Source: Odontocerum albicorne
Taxonomy: Eukaryota; Arthropoda; Insecta; Trichoptera; Odontoceridae
Reading direction: 5' to 3'
Length of the DNA stretch: 64,000 bases
Assembly: GCA_949825065.1 (NCBI GenBank)
Contig: OX463848.1
Coordinates: forward strand, 24,398,986 to 24,462,985
A program made the translations under genes and the position numbers. Below the pieces are notes generated by a model. The model was not told where the DNA came from and ran no database searches. It worked only from the letters and a program-made list of their open reading frames with translations. Each line of letters starts with the position of its first letter. Position 1 is the first letter of the stretch. Positions 55,770 to 64,000 of the stretch are shown one piece after another.

Positions 55770-57130
55770 AAAAATTATCAATAACCAGACATGGAGTTAC
55801 CCGATTGCTGCATTCTCATGGTTGGTGAATTATAACGTGCACCTGTCGTTAACAAATTGCCATATAAATTAATAATATTAGCCTGGATTTCGACTAGATA
55901 GCGGTTATATCACGAATTTGTATAAGTGCCGCTCAGTCAATGCCAAAAAGATGCAGGCAGGCAACCAAACAATCTGATTTGAAACATTCACAAAAAAATT
56001 GTATGCAAGTCGTAATGTCCAATGTTATGTTATGTCGTAATGTTATGTTCAGATTACAGTCGATTCAAAGGTCGTGAGAAGATCGCAGGTTAACTTAAGT
56101 CATGTGGAAATTCAAGCTTAGTGTCCAGTCTACTCTTATGAGTGCTAAAGTTGTAGTTGATGGATAATGTGCTGCTGATAATAAATAACAAATGTTATAG
56201 GAGGATAAATTTGGATATATGTTATTTACAATTATACATTAACAACTGTCACATTTTATTACAGTATAATCATCATTTTATAAATGTTATTTAATTCCAT
56301 GTCTAGTATTGAATACGGGCCTGTGTATATTTTTTCAGTTTAATGTATGGGAAGCTGTATTTTGATCGGTCTATCCGATATTGACGGAAAAACAATTTTA
56401 CTATCAACATCAATAATTAATTAAACAAAATTTTGATTCAAATATGTTAAAAAGTAAACGGTTAACTCTGAGCATTACTTATTTTACCTTGAATATGATT
56501 CCTTGGCTTTTAATTTTTTTTAATTGATTTAAATTACTGTGCATGTCGTCCAGTCAATAAAAGTGCATATCATTATTATTGGAAAAATAGTGATCTTGAC
56601 TGTAAAATACGATACTTAATTTTCATTATATTATGGATACACAATATTGCTAGTATTCTTAACGTTTCATAGATTAAATTCCACAAATTATCGTGACTCA
56701 AGTTTCGAGCTGTTTGGCCATACCATTAATTTTAATATATATGGTCATCTATCGAGATAACTCGAGGGTTCCCTTGTTGATGAGCAATGGTTAAATATCA
56801 GTAGCACAAGACTTATCCGTTTCTTTCATATATTATTTTGTCATTTAATAGTAATTTTTGACTTGTAAGTCCCATTTTCAGCATCTCCCATAAAAATATG
56901 TCATCTTTTTAATCCAACTATTTTTATAAAGAGTTATATTACTCATAGACCCTCATGTTAATTATGTTATACATTTAATTCATCGAGTTTGAATTCGTGA
57001 GGAATGAAATATTTTGGTAAATTGTTACTATTTTTTTTAATTCATGGTTACTATGTTGCGTTTTGATAAAAAAACACATTTAAAAAATCTGAAATTAAAC
57101 TTAAAACATTTGTGTACACATTATGGTAAT
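55770..57130. other. AT-rich spacer
   Basis: No gene recognised. Some CGTAATGTTATG-type short repeats near 56015-56050. Confidence 0.35.
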
Positions 57131-57134
57131 AAGG

Positions 57135-57880
57135 CAGTCCCTCCTTATCTGTGAGGGATAGGTTCCAAGAACCACCCCCATGGATGCCTGAAATCGAGGA
57201 TAGTACTGAACCCATACTCGTACACATATGATTAAGTAAATTTGTTAATAAGGTATAATAAGAGATTGACAACAACAAATAATAATTGTGAACAATTGTA
57301 ACAATACAGTGTAATAAAAAACATTTGAATGTGACCTCTCTCTCAAAACATTTTATTGTCTTCTAGTGATTATGTGATAGATTAAGTGAAGTGAATACGA
57401 GTAACTTAGGCATTGTGCCTGTTAGGCATTCGGCTGTTAATGAGTTTTTGACAATTTGTCGACATTTTTCATTTAATATTTTGGTATCGCGGTTGACCGC
57501 GGTTAACTGAAACCGCGGATTGGAGGGATAACTTTATTTAAATATTTCATACGATAATTGGAATGATTAAGAATGAGTTATGTCAGTTTTGGAATAATGT
57601 AGTCAATGTAAATGTAGTAATAAGTGCAACAAGAATAACTGGATAAATAATTTCTTATGTAGTTTATGAGTATGATCCATAATATGCAATCAGAGATACT
57701 TAAACACGAGTAATGTTGACAAATTTAGGGGTTTGGTATCAGATAATAACATATAACCAGATAACATACAATGCGTCCAGAAAATATACATGCGCCCAGA
57801 AGTATGTTACAGAATCAATTGTGATCATTACACACAATGGTGATGATGCTGTTTACTCAATAAGATGAGAAGATGATGTG
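57135..57880 (+). mobile_element. Non-autonomous Tigger/pogo-like element, copy 2
   Basis: The left end CAGTCCCTCCTTATCTGTGA and GGTTCCAAGAACCACCCCCA has the Tigger-type CAGTCC..TTATC start. An inner right-type motif lies near 57495-57535 (TTGACCGCGGTTAACTGAAA, CCGCGGATTGGAGGGATAA). The stretch 57290-57880 aligns with 25600-26100. Two octamers (57215, 57396) lie inside it, the second absent from copy 1. No transposase remains. Confidence 0.55.
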
Positions 57881-58180
57881 GTTTACTCAATAAGTTGAGA
57901 AGATGAAGACGATCTCCGTGGCCTGGTGGTAAGACGCTTGTCTGCCGATACGGAGGTTGCGGGTTCGATCCTCGCTGGAACCCAGATTTAAAAAAATGGG
58001 ATTCCAGTCTGGTTTTCACTTAGGGCCCATTAAAACATCTTTCTGGTTGGTTGGAAGAGATTTCCACATGAAACTACGCTCGCCAGGTAAAAAAAATTAT
58101 GATGTTGTTTACTAAATCAGATGAGATGATGTTGTTTACTCAATAAGAGAGAAGATGATGTTGTTTACTCAATAAATGTT
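57825..58180. repeat. Short tandem array split by a SINE
   Basis: GATGATGTTGTTTACTCAAT with AAGATGAGAA-type spacers recurs on both sides of the SINE A copy: two units at 57838-57905 and about three at 58100-58180. The founding unit appears singly in the 25.6-kb element (GATGATGTTGATTACTCAAT at 26079), so the array grew from that element's end. Confidence 0.75.
57908..58092 (+). mobile_element. SINE A with near-consensus head
   Basis: TCTCCGTGGCCTGGTGGTAA (A box) and TTGCGGGTTCGATCCTCGCT (B box) are the cleanest pol III boxes in the window; GGGATTCCAGTCTGGTTTTC and TTTCTGGTTGGTTGGAAGAG follow. The 3' end stops at CGCCAGGTAAAAAAAATT without the usual CAATACAATA tail. Confidence 0.85.
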
Positions 58181-58229
58181 TGTCTAAGATTTCTTTTTAA
58201 CCTAAGAAAATACGATCATATTACTTCAA

Positions 58230-58830
58230 ACAAGAAGGCACTGAACTGGTTGAACGTGAGAAATAGATGTCAAATTCACATACTATCTCTATTGTATAAT
58301 ATCATTAACTGTCCCGCCACCCTCTCTTATCTCGCTAAAAATTTTAAGCGTCTTTCCGATGATGGATTAGCGCTAAGCTAAAAACAGAGACTGTTTATTG
58401 GCCTTCTCGGTTCACCGCTCTACTTTTGTACGTTGTATTGGACTGCCCATACAGTGAGACTCTGGAACCAGTTACAAACCAATGTTAGACTCGCTATGTC
58501 CTTGGCATGTTTTAAGAAGCGAATGAAAAAAACTCTTAATTTCTATTCAGTAATATAACAAGTTTCATTCCTGATTTTTCTTACATCTCCACCATCCCTT
58601 CCTTTTCTTTTGATTGATGATATCTCACTTTATATGAAAGGGAATGTTCGGGTGATTGTTTATCTTTGTGGGGTTTATGGGCGTATGCTTACGTATATGT
58701 TCATGGATTTCGTGGGGATGGATAAGTCATTTGAATGTTTTTTTGCGACCATGTAACTTGTTTAATTTATTTTTGTCTAGTTGGCTGGAAGAGATTGTCG
58801 CCTGGCAATAAGCCCGCCAATAAAAAGATG
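58230..58830 (+). pseudogene. LINE H: RT C-terminal region and 3' end
   Basis: The plus strand reads ALNWLNVRNRCQIHILSLLY and then NIINCPATLSYLAKNFKRLS, and after one stop AHTVRLWNQLQTNVRLAMSL with ACFKKRMKKTL. This is the C-terminal module ('KL.WL.V..R......L......P.YL' and 'RLWN.LP......S...FK') of CR1/L2/Jockey-type LINEs. The 3' UTR ends in TGTCTAGTTGGCTGGAAGAG and TGGCAATAAGCCCGCCAATA, almost the same as the SINE A 3' end, which marks it as the probable partner LINE of SINE A. Confidence 0.7.
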
Positions 58831-58839
58831 GACAACTTA

Positions 58840-60415
58840 AATTTAAATAAGATGGACAACTTAGATTTGATGTTATGTCATTAAAAAGTAGCTTGATGAG
58901 AATCCATTAACGGTCAAGCTTGTTTTTTTATGTCGTAGTAATTTTATTTGCAGTCTATGTAAGATAACGAGGTTAAATTGAAGCTGAGCTGGCTGACTAT
59001 GTTTATTTAACTTATCGGATTTAATAAATTATTAACTTTATTGACACGGCACTGTAATATTTTAAATTAATAGACAATATTATTATTATTGTCATACGTA
59101 ACTTTATTGTAATACTTCAAGTTTATTTATTGACATTAAGTTTGTCAATGTAAATGGCAAATAGAAAATAACGATGAATTATTATAGTACGTATTTTTTT
59201 ATTAATTTAACTTTAATAAAATGGATGGAAAGTCATGAATCTTCTTCGTACAATTCAAAGTCACTTTTAATAAAAAATATAGAAAAAATAAAACTTGATT
59301 ATGTAAAAATAGGGTTTCTTCTGCCTTCACTTGTTTTGAGGATTGAAATCACTTGTGAAAAATAGAAATGTTTTTACGAGTATAATATAATTAGTTTATA
59401 TTTAAGCCATCAACCGATTTGGTTATGTTCTTAACGGATTCATTCATTTTACTGTTGATTCTATTGCTTGGTGTTTTTTTTAACGTAAAAAAGAGATTTT
59501 ATCTATTTAAAAGGCTATTTTCTATTTCAAAGGTTGCGGAATGCAATATCATATTCATAGATATTTCCAGCTGTTCCAGAAAAATAAAATAAACCCATCA
59601 AGCTCTCTACTCTCATATTGTAATTTCTCAATTCAGAGGGATTTTTTTTGTTTCATAAATTTTTGTTTCAGTTTATTTCATGTTTTTTTTTCTTTTGTTT
59701 TGTTTCTTTAATAATTTCTAGTTATTTTTTAAACTTTTCATTCTGGTTTTTATTGTGCCAACGAATGTTTTTTCCCCACATAGTTGTGTACTTTGTTAAT
59801 TTCTGTTTAATACATAATTGTGTAATATTTTGATTTTGTGTTAAGTTTTGGTGATTTTCACATTTTTTATGAATTCTATTTATTCGCATTGCCATTTTAA
59901 GCTGTGTTGTATTGCTTGTGTTTTTTTTTGTAATTAATAAAAAAATATTTTCTCTGTAAATGTTACGGTCGTTAATAATGGATAAATAAATCCTTTGCAT
60001 AAATAAACACGAAGTAAATAATTATAGTTTTTATGATGTTGAGACGAAAAAAAAAATAAGGATATTTACAACTTTTTAATGAAAATGGTGTTAAGACAAT
60101 CTAATTTTTTGGTATTTTTGCACTATTTAAGCTCAAAAAACAAGAGAGGTTTAATTTTCCAGTATGCGCTGAATAAAACCGCATTCGGAAAACTATTTAA
60201 AAGTTTCAAACAAATCATAATTTTACGATCCTTTTACGAGTATTAATACGAGTTATGAGTAATTATACACAGACATTTATTTAGTTTTTTTTTGACACAT
60301 AAGGAATATAAATCTAAACATGAATTTAATTCTATGTTTATTTCAGAAGTAATTTATTAAAATGTGTAATCGTACATTTGGACAAAACATAACATCAAAA
60401 TTCTGATCTTATTCT
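58840..60415. other. Very AT-rich stretch without genes
   Basis: Includes long T-rich runs at 59640-59960. Frames of 60-90 codons here are composition artefacts. Octamers lie at 59375 and 60235. Confidence 0.4.
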
Positions 60416-60419
60416 CTAT

Positions 60420-60475
60420 GTTGTTTGAAGATCCATTCTCTCTGTCTACCCCAATAGGAAAATGTGATGACGTTG
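60420..60475 (+). pseudogene. LINE A 3'-terminal fragment
   Basis: CTCTCTGTCTACCCCAATAG and GAAAATGTGATGACGTTGAT resemble the family 3' terminus. Confidence 0.4.
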
Positions 60476-60479
60476 ATGA

Positions 60480-61750
60480 AAAATAGTGCAAAACATCCTC
60501 ATCATCATCGTCACTCAAGAACTTTAATATCCTTTTACCTTAATAAATCAATATCATTATCTGCATTCAATAGAACAGAATCAGAAGAGCTAGAATATAA
60601 TGAAATCAAATATTTCTTAACTCTTCTTGGCCACTTAACCTTTTGAATCGGTGATGAAATAAAGCCTACCTTCACGTAAACCTGTCTTGTACATTTTATA
60701 TGTCGGCGTCGCGTCGGTTCAATCCAGGTGACGTCTTTTGTGGTATAAGCTCTTTGCTTCTTCAATCCTTTATCGCCATTTATGCTGGTGTTTTTCCACT
60801 TAAAGATCCTTTTTGGCAAATATATTTCTAATTAGATATTTTTTTTGGAATTGAATTGAATTCGAAATAGAAATAGAGAAAACCAAGGGCAATATGTCAA
60901 AATGGGAATGTTTCGTGATGGAACGAATCTATCTGCGCTAACGATCTGTCCATACGACACTCCCTGATGTGCCAAAGGATCTCAGTGTCGTGTACTGAAG
61001 AGGACTTGATTCGTGCAACGCCCAGTGATGTCCAGATGACATAATTCTGGGCGGAAATAGTTGATGAAATGTCTTTGACATCATAAGAAAAAGTTTCAAA
61101 TCAAAGTATTATTCATAACAGTATATTGGTATGACATCAAGGAAAACATTACAAAACGTCACGTGAACGAGTGAAATTGGCAATATAGTATATACTACCA
61201 TTGAACGTATTGTGTATATACTAGTAACATTAAAACAACTGATAAAATCAATTAATTAATATGCACTGTTTGAACACACCGTGTGCAGTTTCTAAGAACA
61301 GACTAAATAATATTTCCACACACTGTGCGAATGTAAACAAAAGAGGATGTCACACTTGGACGTGATCTAGATTCTTTAACTGAAGGTTTCGTATAGTCAC
61401 ATTAACAGAATAATAGAGATGCCATCTTTCTTTGAATTTAGGTTTTGGAATTTTGTTACTGCTAATCTATAATATAGTAGAAAGTTTAAAATGCCCCTTT
61501 TACGTTTATTTTTGTGTCTAACTACACATGCTTTAACAAAATATTAACTTTAAGTAGTTCCACTCAAATGATTATGACATATTTTCGAGATAAATCAAGC
61601 GTTCTATTCCATTCCAATCGTATTGACAATACTACAATATATCTTATTAGTTTAGGACTTGCTCTCTGTAGATCCTCTTCCGAGCAGCTCACGGGCATAG
61701 TAAGACAGCTATCAAGTGCAACATTGTTTATTTATTTATTCTTTTGGTAT
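60480..61750. other. Unassigned stretch
   Basis: A 94-codon minus-strand frame (60535-60819) and an 86-codon plus frame (61514-61774) show no known domain. 60935-61060 is less AT-rich, with GATGTGCCAAAGGATCTCAG faintly resembling 32600. Confidence 0.3.
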
Positions 61751-61754
61751 TCTT

Positions 61755-61880
61755 CAACACATCCGAAACGGTAATTCGAATATCTTGAAGAGCGTGACCG
61801 AGAGGCAATATTGTCTTCAGCCCGCTCGATTCGTCATTGCGCGTGTGATTGAAGGAATTGGACATTGAATGTTACCATAT
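61755..61880. mobile_element. SINE B outer-body fragment
   Basis: GAATATCTTGAAGAGCGTGA, GGCAATATTGTCTTCAGCCC and TCGTCATTGCGCGTGTG match the outer part of the copy at 14755. The head is absent. Confidence 0.5.
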
Positions 61881-62379
61881 ACCATATGCATAGTGGTGGG
61901 TCCTACTCTGAAGGGGTGTTCTTTTAATCTACCCATGCGACTGCGTAGGCGATCAAGAGATCAATATGACACATAGTGAGTGGTCTCTCTTACCAGCAAT
62001 CACTCCGGCTGCTGTAACAATGTTTTCAGGCTCTCAGTTCAATATCTTCATGAATCGACATGCTCACGCTCCGGAGAGCCTTCGAATGGAGTTGTAGGTG
62101 ATAATAAAACTCCTGTGTGACCCCAGTCTTGGCTGTGTTGGTATTTTCTCATGCTTTAGGCGTTTGGAATCATCAATTTGTTTGTATTTCTTACTGTTGC
62201 ATGAACTATTGCAGCGAACATCTGGAGGAGATATCCTAGCACATTGTAAAACATTGAGGATTGCCCCATTGGGGATGGTATGCACATCCAGTGATTAGGC
62301 AACATGTTTTGTTAAATGCACTATCAAAGCATATTATAGCATGGTTATATGGTCATCACTTTATAATATCGGTTGTCGG

Positions 62380-62640
62380 AAATCAATTTCGTATATTTAA
62401 GTTAAATTCAAACGCAAAACGGCACCAAATGCTCTTGGGCGGTAGTTTTCGATATTTTCAGCATTTAAGCAATCTCTCGTGTCAAAAAGCGTTGGTTATT
62501 TCGATTAATGCCTTGATTTCATCGTTATCTGTGATAATTAGTCTTACAGAGCGAACATCACCTTTGAGTTTTGTATCACCATTACAGATTTTTTCAAACC
62601 ACATTTGACACACACGATCGCTTAGGCTTTTATCATCATA
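62380..62640 (-). pseudogene. Mariner-like transposase relic
   Basis: Minus strand gives CVKCGLKKSVMVIQNSK in one frame and, after shifts, blocks matching 'TIDIKALIE', 'CLNAENIENYRPRAFGAVLR'. The order is that of the DNA-binding region at 52385 and 30262. No catalytic half. Confidence 0.6.
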
Positions 62641-62669
62641 CACTTATAATTTTTATTTTTTGTCTATTA

Positions 62670-62760
62670 TGATTTTTTTCTTACGAAAACTAGGCGGAAA
62701 AAATGTCTGTCATTCGAGGGGTAGTACACCGCGGGGTTCGAAAGGTAAATTAAATTACTA
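62670..62760 (-). repeat. Repeat D fragment
   Basis: ACTAGGCGGAAAAAATGTCT and ATTCGAGGGGTAGTACACCG correspond to GGTGGAAAAAATACTCG and CAAGGGGAGTAGCACAGTGC at 4265-4313. Confidence 0.45.
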
Positions 62761-62984
62761 TCTTAGAGCGAAATAAATACGGAGATTTGTTTTTTTCATA
62801 ACTGTTATCCCATGACATTACTAAGTATATGTAAGTGCGTTATTTGGTATGATCGGTGAATTCTAGGAAAAGGAGAAATGCGAATATGCAAATCAAAAGG
62901 AAAATGAATACTTTTAGAAAGATTGAATTTGTATTCTTTAAGGCAGTTAATTAGACAATCCTGCATTGTTTTTTGATACTGTGT

Positions 62985-63190
62985 TGTATTCCACTTTCAT
63001 TGTATACAGTACAACCTGGTGAACTTCTTGCCACGTGACAATCTCTTTCAATTAACAAAAAAAAATTAAAATAAACTTAAGTGAAAACCATACAGTGACA
63101 TTTTATAACAAAATATGGGCTTAATGGGAATCGAACCTGCAACCCCCGGGTCAAAATACAGACGTCTTACCAACTAGTCCATGAAGGTCG
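62985..63190 (-). mobile_element. SINE A
   Basis: TCATTGTATACAGTACAACC, GCCACGTGACAATCTCTTTC, AATGGGAATCGAACCTGCAA (B box) and GACGTCTTACCAACTAGTCC (A box). Confidence 0.85.
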
Positions 63191-63214
63191 ATAGTCGTCG
63201 TCATTGATGAGCTT

Positions 63215-63345
63215 CGCAGTCGAGAATCCCCTCGCCATTTTAACGTACTCGTATATTGAGTCGGAAAGCTGAGCTGTGCCATGGAGTTTGTTTTTTTAAT
63301 TGAGTGAGACATTGTACGCCAGCGAACTCATCGATGGTTGATAGT
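63215..63345 (-). repeat. Repeat D right-half copy with octamer
   Basis: Matches 32620-32760 inverted (ATGGAGTTTGTTTTTTTAAT, CCCCTCGCCATTTTAACG). It is 6 bp longer than that copy at TACTCGTA (63246-63253). Confidence 0.6.
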
Positions 63346-63489
63346 AAATGTAAAACCGATGCGTTTTGATTGTGCAATTCCTTTTTTGTATGATTCCCTT
63401 CAATATATTCGAAATGGTAATTCGATACACCACAACGCATTCATATATGTGCTGCGGACATGGCGAAGAGCGTTGCCAACATTGTTACA

Positions 63490-64000
63490 CATAACATACA
63501 TACATATAATGCCATCACGTCATTTCCCTGTCGAGATTGGCAGAGAGGACAGAGCACCAGACTTTTCTATCTTGACACATCTTACGCCATTCTACATCCA
63601 TTTAGCTTCTCATACAACTCCTACTATTTATTTAACTTTCTACTTGGTTCTTATGTGAGTAGAAGGCGGTATAGGAAGACTAAGGAAAACATAGTTGAAT
63701 CTTTACACTTGATTTAACTATGTTTTCCTTAGTCTTCCTATATCGCCTTCTACTCACATTTGCACTATATATTAGTTTTGTTAGTCTTGTTAGTCATTCA
63801 TTATTTTTACATGTCAAATCAAACGGTTTGGAAATCACAGTGATCTTCTTCACCTTATTTAACGTGTTTAAAGTTAACATTCATCCCTAATTTTATTCCG
63901 TTCATACCGTACCTTGTACATATGTTTTTTTCTCAGCGCATGCATTTGAACAGCATTTATTCAGCTCCTATCAGTCTTTTCCAACATCCACGTTTCACTC
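63490..64000 (-). pseudogene. LINE A with snap-back inverted duplication, runs off the window
   Basis: The 3' terminus (GCCATCACGTCATTTCCCTG) at 63511 is followed by TTGGCAGAGAGGACAGAGCA. The coding complement (TTTCCTTAGTCTTCCTATAT onward) continues to the window end at CCACGTTTCACTC. At 63655-63701 an inverted copy of the segment coding the VNI.RKPRRPK-type region precedes the normal segment. The remaining reading is broken by stops. Confidence 0.75.
63653..63759. repeat. Hairpin, 49-bp arms, 2 mismatches
   Basis: Arms 63653-63701 and 63711-63759 around a 9-base loop. Both differences place G opposite T, so in a plus-strand RNA both would be G-U pairs and the stem would be uninterrupted. 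Confidence 0.92.

Noticed and set aside
57908..57990. A functional tRNA gene
   Set aside because: The tRNA-like head continues into the SINE A body and occurs many times in the window, so it is the SINE promoter.

Overview
The window reads as intergenic or intronic DNA from a large, AT-rich arthropod genome, most likely an insect. The evidence is the strong A/T bias, no continuous host genes, mellifera-type mariner remnants, Jockey-clade and other insect-style LINE remnants, tRNA-derived SINEs and several short tandem arrays. No prokaryotic features were seen (operons, Shine-Dalgarno sites, CRISPR). Nearly all that can be named is mobile DNA at different stages of decay. Family names SINE A/B, LINE A/F/G/H and repeats D/E/J/K are local labels used only in this annotation.

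Layout. 0-9.7 kb: an RNase H-bearing LINE fossil, a young GC-rich Jockey LINE with an open reverse transcriptase frame and a 12-bp target duplication (1528-3679), a LINE A copy, SINEs, two tandem arrays, an RT fossil and a mariner fossil. 9.6-20 kb: a fold-back arrangement of repeat E, a cluster of four SINEs, a 51-bp array, two LINE A copies, a GC-rich island at 18.2-18.5 kb, and an E copy split by a SINE with its target duplication. 20-33 kb: a perfect 24-bp-arm palindrome, more SINEs and LINE A, a Tigger-like element at 25.6 kb, a possible promoter plus first coding exon with a strong splice donor (27.9-28.5 kb), a small Tigger element keeping the transposase C-terminus, and a 43-bp array. 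33-48 kb: SINEs, hairpins, a LINE H tail, a LINE F insertion between two (AT)69-70 tracts, a GC-rich patch next to an 86-bp array, and LINE A fossils. 48-64 kb: phased E-boxes, inverted SINE heads, a 50-bp array, a 37-bp-arm hairpin, the best mariner fossil, a second Tigger-like element running into a tandem array broken by a SINE, a LINE H fossil, and a LINE A copy with a near-perfect 49-bp snap-back hairpin at the right edge.

How the parts relate. SINE A (about 27 copies or fragments) has a tRNA-like head with A and B boxes. Its 3' end matches the 3' end of LINE H, the usual sign that a SINE borrows a LINE's retrotransposition machinery.

The most unusual signal is an 8-bp word, TACGAGTA or its complement TACTCGTA. 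I count 26 exact occurrences outside repeats of one tandem array, against two to three expected from base composition. In paired repeat copies the word sits where the other copy has a dinucleotide, making a 6-bp length difference; in the clearest pair TA is replaced by TACGAGTA. This is what excision footprints of a TA-targeting transposon leaving four bases would look like, but that explanation is inference.
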